Both the position numbers and the translations under genes were made by a program. Source: JBMOJK01 sp049315825 (GTDB taxonomy: Bacteria > Patescibacteriota > Gracilibacteria > BD1-5 > UBA2023). Taken from it: a DNA stretch of 64,000 nucleotides. The notes under the pieces are model-generated. The model was given only the letters and a program-made list of their open reading frames with translations. It searched no databases and had not been told where the DNA came from. The stretch lies in the NCBI GenBank assembly GCA_049315825.1, contig JBMOJK010000005.1:1-64000 (forward strand), given 5' to 3'. Every line of letters starts with the position of its first letter. Within the stretch, counting starts at the first letter, position 1. Below are positions 29,171 through 39,486 of the stretch, piece by piece.

Positions 29171-29398
29171 TTAGGGTTTGAGGCTCTTTGGGCCAGAGAC
29201 TTTAGTGCTACCGGAATCCTGGGCTGTACCGAGCACAGGTGTAACACCTCCTACTTCGACTACGCCCTGGGATTTTTCTTCGGTTTGTCCTGCGATCTCA
29301 GCCTTCTGTGCTGGTGATTTAGACATAACGAAGTATATGCATACACCAAGAATCGCAAGTGCCAAGAGCGCAAGAACTACAATATATGATTTTTTCAT
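29171..29398 (-). CDS. Small membrane-anchored protein, 75 aa
   Basis: One N-terminal membrane helix (about residues 5-26, YIVVLALLALAILGVCIYFV) is followed by a polar Gly/Ser/Thr/Val tail. It sits 9 nt before the 1121-aa gene and 27 nt after the 1311-aa gene, so it probably acts with them. Confidence 0.75.
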   Translation of the reverse strand: MKKSYIVVLALLALAILGVCIYFVMSKSPAQKAEIAGQTEEKSQGVVEVGGVTPVLGTAQDSGSTKVSGPKSLKP

Positions 29399-29425
29399 AG
29401 GAAAAATGATGAAAAGTGGCTATTC

Positions 29426-32400
29426 CTACTTCTTTGGAAATGTACCTGGTCCACCTGTATTCTGACCACCTGGCGTCTTCGTTGTTCCACCCTCTGTGCC
29501 GTCATTGACTGTTTCTTCTCTTTCGCCTGGAGTAGTGGTGATTTTTGATTTCTCAATCGTCTTGCTGATAGCCTGCTCTACTACTTCTCTCTTATAGTTG
29601 ATGCCGAATGTTGCCTCGCTCGTGCTTGATTCGTTTGTATAGACATCACCATTGTATTCTTCTGCAATGCTGAATGCTGGCTTTGCAATGACTGGTGCAG
29701 GCTCTACATGTTTTCCTTTGATCTTCATCACTGGATATCCGAGCGCATAGACGTCATTGATACACACTGCACCCTGAACCATGGCTCGCGCAGTAACAAA
29801 GAGGGCCTTTGGACCATTTTCAACGATTCCACTCAGTCGTGTTGGGATAGTATTTGAGAGGAGATATGCCTCATATTCTGCAGAATCAAATCCTGCTACA
29901 TCCTTTGGAAGAAGTGCATTTGTTGCGACACGATTCTTCTCAAATTCTCCTGAATTTTTAGCAATCTTGAGAATATAGCTCTGAAGAACTCGGTTTTCTG
30001 TAGCTGAAACCTTGTTTACTACATCGAGATCTCCACTGAAGTACGCAAGTCCACGAACGGTAGTCTTACCACTCGTATCAAGCTGTGCAAGCGTGATAGA
30101 TCCTGAGATATTTCGGAAAGGACCATTTCCATCACGGGTGAATGCATCTGCAAGACTTCCACGAACGAGCGTTTCCTTGCCGTTCTTGTGCGCCATGATC
30201 GCCTTATCGTGCTCTTCGTACGCCTTGAGGAATTCTTTCTGATCCGCCTTGTCTACTCCGAGAATTCGATTGAATGCCTTCTTATTTCGATTGTGTTCTG
30301 CAAGCGCCTCAGCATAAGAAATATTCTTCTTTGCACGGATATTGCGGCCTCCGAGAGTAGCGAGGAGGATGTTTTCGAGAATCTCATCCTTATCGCCTGG
30401 GTTGCACTTATCAAGAGATGCCTTGAGGAAAGCAAGGGATTTTCCACCTGCAGCGATCTGCTTTTCGGCTGCACCATATTCACGCTTTGCGATCGAATTG
30501 AGTGCAGAGATGAGGTGAGAATTCGTGCGAGAAAGTGAGAAAATCTTGTTTCGAGCCTGCTGTGAAAGCACTCCATCCTTATAGATATTCTCAAATGTTC
30601 CTGCCTTATCTTCTGGTCCTACCTCCTGAGTGGTTTCAGTTGCAGACTTGATCTGTGGAACACCCTTTACTTCCTTGATCACGATACCATACATCGCAAT
30701 ACCTTCACCCGACATGAATGACTTACTCTCAACACGCAGTGAGTTTCCTGGAGTAGGGATTACCTGAGCAATACCATTTACTTCTGTGAGCTTTACGCTA
30801 TCGAGGACGATGAGGCCTGATTTTACGTCAGCCGCTGATCGCAGAGTGATGCTTTCGTTCTTTGGATCATATCCGGTGACGAACTTCTTGATCACCTCAG
30901 TTTTACTAAGATCAGATGTTTCTGACTTGAGTACCTTGCGCTCTGTCGCATCGACATCTTTATTTTTGGAAGCTGACTGATTGACGTGCTGGAAATTCAC
31001 GCCGAGGAAGATTGCATGGATCATCGGGATGAGCGTGATGTTCATACCAGCAACATGGAATCCCTTAAGGCTATCATGCACTGCTGCTGCATATACCTGC
31101 TCAAATGCAGCAGTATCACGAAGGATGATAAGCTTCTTTTCTCGGATGTCAGGGTTGGCATCTACGACCGCCTTTGTTTCAGCAATCATCTTGCGCATTA
31201 CAGAAACTTCTACGAGAAGAGCTTCGTCGACTGGCTTAGCAGCATTTGCCTGTTTTTCGATCTCAGCGAGCCGAGCACTGATCTTTGTATCATCGAGGCG
31301 TCCATCTTCAGTAAGTCTGATGAGTGGCCACATTTCCTTGATCGCAACACGCTGCTCCTTGATTGTATCCTTTACGTTGTTTGGATTGACATTAAATCCG
31401 ATAGAAGGAATTGCTCCGTTTCCGGTATTTCCAGTTACTGCGAGTTCTCCACCAATAGTGAAATTCCCCTTGAGATTGCTTGACTGAAGTGTTGCATTGT
31501 TATTACTTGTTGTAACATCAGCGCGTCCTGAAATGGTGATTGGGAAAATCACTCCATCCGCACTTCCAACCATAGAGGCTCCTACTCCTGCCTCTGCTGA
31601 GTAACCCTTTCCTTCTACCTGCATCGCTCCAACATTGAATCCGATGACGATATTTGGAGTAATCTTTGTTTCGCGTTTCTTTTCATTTTCCTCGCTCGTA
31701 AGCTCTCTCTTTGTAGTGGTACCTTTCTGATCTCCAGTGAGTGCAGGAGTTAAAGGATTTATTGGAGCATTCTTTGTGAGAGTTGTTTGTTGTGTAGCAC
31801 CAACCTCAGACTTGTTGCCAGCTGCAACCACACTCGACTGATTCTTTGTAATTACAACATCCTTCACATATTGTGTGAAAGTATGTGTATTTACATTGGC
31901 ATTGCTGCGTGGATCTGCAATTATTGTTGTAGGATACGGCTGATTGATTTTTGTATCAGCAGTGGTTGTATAGGTTTTTGTATTGATCGTTGTATCTGTC
32001 ACCTTAGTCGATGCTCCAACTGACGAGAAGAATCGTGGATTGATCGAGATCTGAAATGCAGTTCGAGCAAGAAGCTCATCCATCGTTTTCGCATCAAGAT
32101 CGGCAAATCCTGCCTCCTTAAGCTGACTGCTTACGCGATTTGGAAGTCCTTCCTTCACAAGTGCAGACTTGATAAATTCGATCGTGTTTGCCTGTTCTTT
32201 CGCACGTTCGTTCTTGTAGTCACGAGCCTTCTGGGTATCGAGTTTTGCAGCAACTTCTGGAGTTGTCTGAGCGGCTTCCGTGAGAAACGATCGCTGGAAT
32301 TCCTTCACGAGGAGTGCAAACTTCTTTGGATCTGCGAGCTTTGCCGCAATATCCTTAGCATCACCTCCTGTTACCTTCGAAATAACTGCAACGAGATCTG

Positions 32401-33361
32401 CCTGTGAATTTACGCGCTTGCTGAGATTTGCATACATCGCAAGTTCTGTCGCGATATGGAGCTGTGCGTCCTTTCCACCTCCAAAAAGCTTCTGAAATGC
32501 AGCAAATACAAATGTATCACTGTATTTCTTTGTGTTCATTGAAGTAAGCATTCCGTCGTGACTAAAGTCTACGAGCTGTGCAAGCTGATTACGCGCTCTG
32601 TCGGCTTCGGAAAGGTTTTTAATCTTATCAGCATTTGTTTCAACGCGAACTGATCGCTGAATATTTGTCCCCTCCTTGAGGAGAGTATTTACTTCGGGCG
32701 TCTTGATCGCATCACGAAGTTCGAGGATGGCAGAAAGTTCACTACGGCTGTAGAAATTATCGTTTCCAAATACATATCGTGCACGTGTGATATATCCGTG
32801 CTTTTCGAGCGCTGCCTTGAAGTCTGCGGACTCGTCCGTTCCGTCGTCAGTTCGTACCGAACGAACATTCGTGTTGTTCTTGTTGAAGTTCTTAAAATCC
32901 TCTGGATGCTTAAGAAGAATATCGAGTGCATCGTTGAAATTGAGGCTTTCTTCGAATTTTCCACGAAGCCCCTTTACCACACTGTGTACCGTCGAGAGTG
33001 TGTTGAGACCCTTCTTTGAATCCTCATAAATCGCGATTACGCTCTGCGCAAATTCACGTGCATTCTTTGAGGTACCCATGTGCTTCTCGAAGATCGCAAC
33101 AACCTGTTCAGTTGGGACGCCTGACTTGAGAGCCGACATTGCCTGACTTACTAGGATTGAGAAATTTGCCTGATGCTCGAGTCGCTCGATGAGATTGTTT
33201 TTCTGTTCAGTTGGAAGCTTGGAGTTTGCAACTGTTGAAAGGAGCTCTTTTGTCGCATCTGGATTGCTCGCAGGTGCAGTAGAAGGAGCTGGAGTGGCTT
33301 GCTTTTCAGCATTCTGTTCAAGGAAAAATCGAACATGACCGTAAGAATATGGGGACTTCAT
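29426..33361 (-). CDS. Giant protein of unknown function, 1311 aa
   Basis: No signal peptide is seen at the start (MKSPYSYGHVRFFLEQNAEK). The N-terminal 450 residues are helical and charged. Residues about 450-560 are Thr/Asn/Lys-rich. About 570-670 are Gly/Ser-rich and beta-like (GYSAEAGVGASMVGSADG..). The remainder is mixed, ending in a Gly/Thr/Pro tail. There is no UGA despite the length. It heads an operon with the 75-aa and 1121-aa genes. The start is preceded by TTTTTCCACCT and no Shine-Dalgarno site. No family is recognised. Confidence 0.85.
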   Translation of the reverse strand: MKSPYSYGHVRFFLEQNAEKQATPAPSTAPASNPDATKELLSTVANSKLPTEQKNNLIERLEHQANFSILVSQAMSALKSGVPTEQVVAIFEKHMGTSKNAREFAQSVIAIYEDSKKGLNTLSTVHSVVKGLRGKFEESLNFNDALDILLKHPEDFKNFNKNNTNVRSVRTDDGTDESADFKAALEKHGYITRARYVFGNDNFYSRSELSAILELRDAIKTPEVNTLLKEGTNIQRSVRVETNADKIKNLSEADRARNQLAQLVDFSHDGMLTSMNTKKYSDTFVFAAFQKLFGGGKDAQLHIATELAMYANLSKRVNSQADLVAVISKVTGGDAKDIAAKLADPKKFALLVKEFQRSFLTEAAQTTPEVAAKLDTQKARDYKNERAKEQANTIEFIKSALVKEGLPNRVSSQLKEAGFADLDAKTMDELLARTAFQISINPRFFSSVGASTKVTDTTINTKTYTTTADTKINQPYPTTIIADPRSNANVNTHTFTQYVKDVVITKNQSSVVAAGNKSEVGATQQTTLTKNAPINPLTPALTGDQKGTTTKRELTSEENEKKRETKITPNIVIGFNVGAMQVEGKGYSAEAGVGASMVGSADGVIFPITISGRADVTTSNNNATLQSSNLKGNFTIGGELAVTGNTGNGAIPSIGFNVNPNNVKDTIKEQRVAIKEMWPLIRLTEDGRLDDTKISARLAEIEKQANAAKPVDEALLVEVSVMRKMIAETKAVVDANPDIREKKLIILRDTAAFEQVYAAAVHDSLKGFHVAGMNITLIPMIHAIFLGVNFQHVNQSASKNKDVDATERKVLKSETSDLSKTEVIKKFVTGYDPKNESITLRSAADVKSGLIVLDSVKLTEVNGIAQVIPTPGNSLRVESKSFMSGEGIAMYGIVIKEVKGVPQIKSATETTQEVGPEDKAGTFENIYKDGVLSQQARNKIFSLSRTNSHLISALNSIAKREYGAAEKQIAAGGKSLAFLKASLDKCNPGDKDEILENILLATLGGRNIRAKKNISYAEALAEHNRNKKAFNRILGVDKADQKEFLKAYEEHDKAIMAHKNGKETLVRGSLADAFTRDGNGPFRNISGSITLAQLDTSGKTTVRGLAYFSGDLDVVNKVSATENRVLQSYILKIAKNSGEFEKNRVATNALLPKDVAGFDSAEYEAYLLSNTIPTRLSGIVENGPKALFVTARAMVQGAVCINDVYALGYPVMKIKGKHVEPAPVIAKPAFSIAEEYNGDVYTNESSTSEATFGINYKREVVEQAISKTIEKSKITTTPGEREETVNDGTEGGTTKTPGGQNTGGPGTFPKK

Positions 33362-33456
33362 AGGTGGAAAAATAAGTTACTTCTCAACGTTATCATAGAT
33401 TTTTCCCTTGCGCAAATATCCGAGATATTGTTTTGCGCCCAAGTCAAAGAAATATA

Positions 33457-33486
33457 AAAATCCTCCTATTTTACTAGGAGGATTTT
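33457..33486. terminator. Terminator between the 245-aa and 1311-aa genes
   Basis: A 12-bp stem (33457-33468 with 33475-33486). Confidence 0.8.
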
Positions 33487-33529
33487 CAGATTTCTTGGAA
33501 CTTCCCCAAGTCGTAGGAAAATCGATGAG

Positions 33530-33608
33530 ATTTGCACGAAACGTGAGCACCGCAGTAAGGTGTAGCAATAGCTACTCCGCACGAGGAGGCGCAACGATGA
33601 GTGCAAAT
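33530..33608. ncRNA. Possible structured RNA (low support)
   Basis: An outer 8-bp pair, ATTTGCAC (33530-33537) with GTGCAAAT (33601-33608), encloses a hairpin GTAGC-AATA-GCTAC (33562-33575) with further short pairs. No known RNA family is recognised. It lies in a 255-bp gap. On the minus strand it precedes the terminator at 33457. Confidence 0.25.
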
Positions 33609-33616
33609 ATCGCGGT

Positions 33617-34354
33617 TTAACTACGACGCTTTCTCGCGAACATGAATGCGAGGGCGAGGAGCATAGCAAGTGCTACAAAGAGGAATGTATCAGCCGCACC
33701 TGTCTTTACCTTAGTTGCTTGAGTTGGAGTAGGAACGATCTTTACTGGAGTAGAAACCGAAGCAGTTGGAACGTCAGCAGAGAAAGCCACACACTCAAGA
33801 TGCTTTTGAACATTTCCAGGCTTACCAGTCTGATCAGAAACATCGTGGTAGTTTACTGGGAACTTAAGGAGAGCAACGTAAGCACCCTTCTTTACATCTG
33901 TCTTTTCAAGCTGGTAGTATGCACCGAACTCGCTGTCCATAACACGAACTGTCTTCCCTGGCTTGAGTGAGAATACACTACGAGCCGCACCAGATGAACT
34001 TGAAGACTCAGGAGTGAAGATGATTTCAGAACCGAACTTCCAGAACTTACTGTCGTCTGTAGGATTTGAGAGGAACGAAGTTCCGTTTCCACCGAGGTTT
34101 ACGAGAGTAGGATTTACCTGTTCATCCTTGTAGATGATCTGTTCTGTAGAATTCTTATTAGTCCAACTATCGTAGAGACCAGTGAGCTTCTGACCAGAAG
34201 TAAGCGTTCCGCCTTCGAAACACTGGTTACAGCTGTTTGTTCCAAAAAACGTCTGAGTACCACAAGCAACCTCCTTATAATCACCGCTGGCAGCGAAAGT
34301 GAATGGAGTGAATGCTAGGAGGGCTCCTACGATGAGCAATCGTGATGCCTTCAT
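33617..34354 (-). CDS. Surface protein with C-terminal sorting-like anchor
   Basis: A 245-aa protein with a signal peptide (MKASRLLIVGALLAFTPFTF|AA). The extracellular domain contains four cysteines near its start. The C-terminus is KTGAAD, a 20-residue membrane helix and the charged tail ARKRRS. That tripartite end resembles a cell-wall sorting signal without a classical LPxTG. A sortase is encoded at 59206-60270. No UGA codon. It lies upstream of the large surface-protein operon. Confidence 0.8.
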   Translation of the reverse strand: MKASRLLIVGALLAFTPFTFAASGDYKEVACGTQTFFGTNSCNQCFEGGTLTSGQKLTGLYDSWTNKNSTEQIIYKDEQVNPTLVNLGGNGTSFLSNPTDDSKFWKFGSEIIFTPESSSSSGAARSVFSLKPGKTVRVMDSEFGAYYQLEKTDVKKGAYVALLKFPVNYHDVSDQTGKPGNVQKHLECVAFSADVPTASVSTPVKIVPTPTQATKVKTGAADTFLFVALAMLLALAFMFARKRRS

Positions 34355-34424
34355 AGAGGGAAAATATAAAATATATACGTCTGACGGATAATAGCCTCAC
34401 AGACAACGATGTCAAAAAATATTT

Positions 34425-34452
34425 TTGAAGAAAAGTGCTTTGCATCTATAAT
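34425..34452 (+). promoter_or_regulatory. Promoter of frr-mfd
   Basis: TTGAAG (34425-34430), a 16-bp spacer and TATAAT (34447-34452), about 30 nt before ATG 34489. Confidence 0.65.
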
Positions 34453-34488
34453 CCTGCCGTAATTTTCACCTAGTTTTTGACATTGCTT

Positions 34489-35034
34489 ATGCTTACGAAT
34501 TTAACATCAGATCTCAAGAAAGCCGAAGAACACCTTCACAACGAATTTGCGAAGCTCCAGGTTGGACGCGCGAATCCTGCCATCGTGGAAGGGATTATAA
34601 TCAGTGCTTACGGCTCAGCTCAGCCACTCAAGAATGTAGCAAGTGTGAGCATCATGGATGCACAGACTCTCAGTATCATGCCATGGGATAAGTCGCTCAT
34701 CAAAGATATCGACCGCGGTATTACCGAGGCTAATATTGGACTCAATCCACAAAACAACGGAGAATCTATCATGATCAAGATCCCAACTCTTACCGGAGAG
34801 CGCCGCCGTGATCTCGTAAAGATCGCGAAGAAGCTCGCCGAAGATGGGAAAATCGCCGTTCGAAACATCCGAGCAGACTATGCCAAGAAGATTAAATCAG
34901 CAGAAACGGCCAAAGAAATCAGCGAAGACATGGCAAAGAGTTACGAAGCTGATCTCCAGAAGGCTGTAGATGCCGAAGGAAAGAAGATCGATGCCGCCTT
35001 CGATCACAAGGAAGCAGATATCATGAAGATCTAA
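34489..35034 (+). CDS. frr: Ribosome recycling factor
   Basis: A 181-aa protein that splits post-termination ribosomes with EF-G. Conserved blocks: LQVGRANPAIVEGI, SIMPWDKSLIKDIDRGI, IKIPTLTGERRRDLVKIAKK. ATG 34489 gives the family's usual length; a TTG at 34477 is less likely. The stop TAA overlaps the mfd ATG by 1 nt. Confidence 0.95.
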   Translation: MLTNLTSDLKKAEEHLHNEFAKLQVGRANPAIVEGIIISAYGSAQPLKNVASVSIMDAQTLSIMPWDKSLIKDIDRGITEANIGLNPQNNGESIMIKIPTLTGERRRDLVKIAKKLAEDGKIAVRNIRADYAKKIKSAETAKEISEDMAKSYEADLQKAVDAEGKKIDAAFDHKEADIMKI

Positions 35035-38021
35035 TGCGAAAGCTCTCCGAAAACACGATCTACTCGAGGTCGGGAAACATTTTTTCCCGGTCTCTTTTTC
35101 TCTTGGAAAGCCTCACGGCTGGTCGGACGCTTTTTGTGTTCGATAGCTTCGAAGCAGAAAAGAAATCCAAACTCGTGCTCGAGCACTTTCTTGCAACTCC
35201 GATCCGACAGATCAGAAGCGAATGAGACCTTCTCGGATTTCTCACAGAAAAATCCGGGCTTTTTACGACGACTACCGGAGCATTCGACGAAAGTGTGCGC
35301 TTTGGATACAAGCGAACCAAGCTTGGACTCTCACTCGTTCGTGGCAAAGAGTACAAAACCGATGATCTCGTGAGTCGGCTCCTCGAGATCGGATACAGCC
35401 ACAGTCCACATCTGAGTCGCGATTTCACCTACAAACTCGACGGAGGTGAACTGCATATCAGACGCGCAGAAACGGTCGTGATCGCGTCGTTCTTCGGAGA
35501 TGAACTCGATGAGATCATCCTGCGAACACTCGCAGGTGAACCGAAGGGCAAGGTCGAAACTTATACCCTCTTCTCTGGAGCAAGCGAAGAACTTCCCGAG
35601 CAAGCAACGAGTTTGGATGCATCACTGTTGAGCGAGCTCCAGGATGTACTCGTGATCATGTTCGATCTCGAATTCTTCGAGTACGCTTCGGATCTACGAG
35701 CCGGACTTGCGAGATATATCGCATTCGAAAGCACGAAACAGAGCACTTCACTCGAGACAGATCCGTTTGTGATCGACTCACTCGAGGCGCTCGAAGACCA
35801 TTTGCGTGCCTACGGAGCAAAGACCCGGTTCTACACCCGTCACCCGAAGTCGATCGAACAATTTCTCTCGTACAATAGTCTGCCGAACGCAGGGATCGAA
35901 GTCGTGCCACGACTCGCGCTTGAGAGTTTCCATACCGAGCATGAATTCGCGATCACGGACGATATCCTCTCTCGACTCTTCGCAGTCAAACGCACTAAAC
36001 GCAGCGCCGCAAAATCCCTCGATCTCCTCCTCTCACTCGCACCCAACGACTATGTGGTGCACTTCGAGCATGGGATCGGAGTATTTCGAGAGCTCATCGA
36101 GAAAGAGATGAACGGTGTGAAACGTGAATACGTCGCGATCGAATATGCCGATCAGGATCGACTCTATGTCCCCATCACCGAACTCTATCGCCTCACCAAA
36201 TACCTCGGCGAGGAAAACCCAAAACTCCACCGTCTCTGAGGAAATATCTGGAAAACTGCTCTCGCGAACACCGAAGACGAGATCGCGAAGACCGCAGCAG
36301 AACTCCTCGATGTGTATGCCCGTCGTAAGGTAGCTCAGGGATTTGCATTTCCGAAGTTTCGCAAGGAAGAAGCGGCTTTTCGAGCGCTTTTCCAATACAC
36401 GCATACTCCTGATCAGATCAGCTCGATCGAGGAGATTTTCACGGATATGGAAAGCAGCGAACCGATGGATCGACTCGTATCTGGAGACGTAGGATTTGGG
36501 AAAACAGAAGTCGCGATGAACGCAGCATACAAGGCGGTGCTTGCTGGAAAACAGGTCGCTGTAATCTCACCTCTCGTGGTGCTTGCCTACGAGCATACTG
36601 AGTCTTTCACGAAGCGTTTCGAAGGGATGAATATTCGCATCGGGACACTTTCGCGTATGACAACTGAGTCCACGGCAAAGCGCATCCTCAAGGAACTCGC
36701 AGACGGGACACTCGATATCGTGATCGGGACACACCGACTCCTCTCGGAAGACATCACTTTCAAGCGACTTGGACTGCTCATCGTCGACGAAGAACACAAG
36801 TTCGGTGTGATTGACAAAGAGCGCATCACCGGGATGAAATCTCACCTCGACATCCTCTCGCTCTCAGCGACCCCGATCCCACGAAGTCTCAATATGGCGC
36901 TTTCTGGGCTTCGTAAAATCTCGATGATCACCACTCCTCCTCCGCAGAAGAAACCTATTCGCACACTGGTTGCGAAATGGAGTGAAGAAGTGATCCGAGA
37001 TGCGATCGCGACAGAACTCGGTCGTGACGGACAGGTCATCTTCGTCCACAATCGCATCGCCTCCCTCGAAGGGGTCGCCAAGGAACTCATGCGCATCGCG
37101 GGCAAGAAACTGCGCATCATCATCACCCACGGACAGATGAATCCTGTGGAGCTCGAGGATCGGATCATGGATTTCAAAGAGTGAAAATACGACGTCCTGC
37201 TCACGACCACTGTCATCGAAAACGGAGTGAATTTCCTACGAGCCAATACTATCTTGCTCGACAATGCGGACGAATTCGGACTCGCACAGCTGCATCAGCT
37301 TCGTGGTCGTGTGGGACGTAAGAATATGGACGCACACTGTTTCCTCCTCTATCGCAAGGATCACCTGCCAGAAGACGCCAAAAAGCGTCTTCTCGCCATC
37401 GTAGAGCATTCACATCTGGGTGCAGGTTTCGAGATCGCGATGCGCGACCTCGAGATCCGCGGGGCTGGTGAGATCCTCGGGATCAAGCAGTCTGGTCGAG
37501 CAAAAGAGACGGGTATTTCTCTCTATCTCAAGCTCCTCGAGAACAAGATCGAAGAACTCAAGACCGGGATCAAACCCCTCTCGATCGATACTAAGATCGA
37601 GCTCGACGTCGATACATTTCTCATGGAAGACCTCTTCGCGAGTGAGCACGACAAGATCTCGTTCTATCGCTCGCTCGAATCTGTGACAGACATCGAAGAC
37701 CTCGAAAGCGCGGAGGAGAGTTTCGCTCGCACACACGAGGATACGTTTGAAAATGTGACCAATCTCTTCTTACTCCTGAAGGCGCGTATCTATCTCAGTC
37801 GCTACGGTGTGATCGGCGTGAAAAAAGTCCTCAAGGACTACGTGTTTGACTTCCGAGCAGACACGACGACACAGATGATGCGAGATTTCCTCGATGTAGA
37901 CGATCGTGGAGTTTTCCTCGTGCAATCACTTGCCCGTGTACGGGTTGCGAAGAGTGAATATGAGAATGATCTCGATTTTTTGAGGAAGACGGTTGGGTTA
38001 TTGGAAAGAAAATGATCTTAA
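35034..38021 (+). CDS. mfd: Transcription-repair coupling factor Mfd
   Basis: A 995-aa translocase that removes stalled RNA polymerase and recruits UvrA. A UvrB-like N-terminal module is followed by the CarD-like polymerase-interacting domain (DYVVHFEHGIGVF, near residue 340). The helicase motor has GDVGFGKTEVA (about 485), DEEHKFGV (about 585; DEEQ in most Mfd), SATPIPR and LLTTTVIENG. The TRCF C-terminal domain follows. Four TGAs (35223, 36237, 37182, 38013) are read as Gly. 36237 and 37182 match HxLGG and the EGKYDVLL motif. It ends at TAA 38019; reading the last TGA adds only Gly-Ser. Confidence 0.95.
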
Positions 38022-38022
38022 A

Positions 38023-38556
38023 CTATCGCTTTTCTAAAATACCCTTACCCGAATCTCGAACAAAAGGACCACCAAATTTGAATGATTGCACGTAGAACTG
38101 CTCCGCTGCAGTATCTCGAAAGAAGAACGATGGTGGCATTTCTATCTTTCGTGTCTTTGAAGAAGCAAGATTCTGCAAATCTTGTAAATCAAAAGAGTAA
38201 AATAATGTCGCGAGAATAATTTTTTGTCCTTTGAATTTTGCAATCTCTTCCCAGAGAGCGGGTGAAATTCGCCATTTTTGCAGGTCTATGAATTTCCCAT
38301 TATTTTGATCTGGCGAAGGAAATTCTACATACAATTCTTGAGATCCACCTGCAGAAAGAAGCCGTTCTTTCAGGATATCAAGATTCTGATCGGCTGGTAT
38401 TTAAAGATTGAACTTTACAGGCTTAGGCAGCTGATTTTCTACCGTTGTTGAATGTACCTGTGTATTTGGACAGTTCGGATGATCCGTGTTTGCAAAATAC
38501 ATTCTTGAAATGATGCCACCGAGAATAAGGAGGAGAAGAGCTGAAAGAATTTTCAT
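38023..38556 (-). pseudogene. Secreted protein interrupted by an in-frame TAA
   Basis: A signal-peptide start (MKILSALLLLILGGIISRMY) and about 50 residues lead to TAA at 38401-38403. The same frame continues for 125 codons of good coding sequence (IPADQNLDILKERLLSAGG..) to TAG 38023. TAA is a stop in this code, so the gene is broken, or one base is wrong. The family is unknown. It is convergent with mfd, with 1 bp between them. Confidence 0.6.
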
Positions 38557-38594
38557 AAAGAAGTGTACGTAGGGCAATACTACGCATAAAAAAG

Positions 38595-38620
38595 AAAACA
38601 GGGCAAATTACCCCTGTTTT
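38595..38620. terminator. Terminator hairpin
   Basis: AAAACAGGG/CCCTGTTTT with a T run on the minus strand. The 38557-38789 gap holds no other supported feature. Confidence 0.65.
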
Positions 38621-38789
38621 AATACCTTCTTTGATCAAAGCAAGCATACCGCCATTCGCTAACATTTTTTCAACAATCCTGTTCTTCGTATATGGCACCC
38701 CAAGATTATTCTTTACTGCCGATCGTATAGAGATGAGCACTACTGTTACGTAAGTTTTACAAAAAGTCTTCATCTTCTAAACAGACCCA

Positions 38790-39413
38790 TTATTTTGGTT
38801 CATGGAGAATAACCCATCCAATATTAGCTCGAGCACAGGTTTTTTCTGTAGATTTCTTGGTGTTGGATTTTACCCAATCTTGGAATTTTTTTGACTCATC
38901 TCCAATAATTTTAGAGCAGATTTCCGGCGTTTTTACATCTAGATTTATCCAGAAATCGTAGTCTGGCATTTGATCTGAATTAACTAGACGTGCAAACTCA
39001 TGCAAGCTTTTTTCACCAAGAACCATGCCACCTCCGTCAAAATGGAAATTTATCCGCTCTATCTTGGAATCCGCAAGAAATTTGAGAAGTTCAAAGTTTG
39101 GTCAGATACCTTTCCCTGGAGTATTCGGAGAGGATGTATAAGAAATAGTGATTGATTTTGGGGTTTGAGGCTGTTTAGAAATTTTTTCGGAAACGGTTTG
39201 GATTTCACTTGGAGAATCTGGGTTTGCTACATAGGGGAACTCAAATGAAAGAGTATCTTTTTGAATGGGTGATGATTTTTCAGGAGAAACTACTTTGTAG
39301 GCAGGCTTTTTGGAATCAGATCAAGTTAGTTGAGGGGATGGCTTATTGAGGTAGGAAAAAATAACAATAATAGCAGCCACCGCCAGTGCAAATCAAATTT
39401 GTTTAAAGTTCAT
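38790..39413 (-). CDS. Membrane-anchored or secreted hypothetical protein, 207 aa
   Basis: The N-terminus MNFKQIGFALAVAAIIVIFS is a signal or anchor. A Ser/Pro/Lys linker (to about residue 95) leads to a folded domain (NFELLKFLADSKIERINFHFDGGGMVLGEKS.. to ..ANIGWVILHEP) with two cysteines. Three TGAs (39393, 39321, 39102) are read as Gly. With the standard code only the last 78 residues would be seen. No family is recognised. Confidence 0.75.
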
Positions 39414-39429
39414 TTTAACAAAAACAGTT

Positions 39430-39452
39430 AATGGAGGTCTGAGACCCCCATT
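39430..39452. terminator. Hairpin after the secreted C39-like protease gene
   Basis: An 11-bp stem with one mismatch and a 1-nt gap, 35 bp past the TAA at 39487. Confidence 0.5.
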
Positions 39453-39486
39453 ATAATTCAAAAAAGGCGTTCTTCTAAGTATTTTA

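Noticed and set aside
38423..38773. 116-aa minus-strand frame
   Set aside because: It passes through the terminator at 38595-38620 and overlaps the broken secreted-protein gene in another frame.
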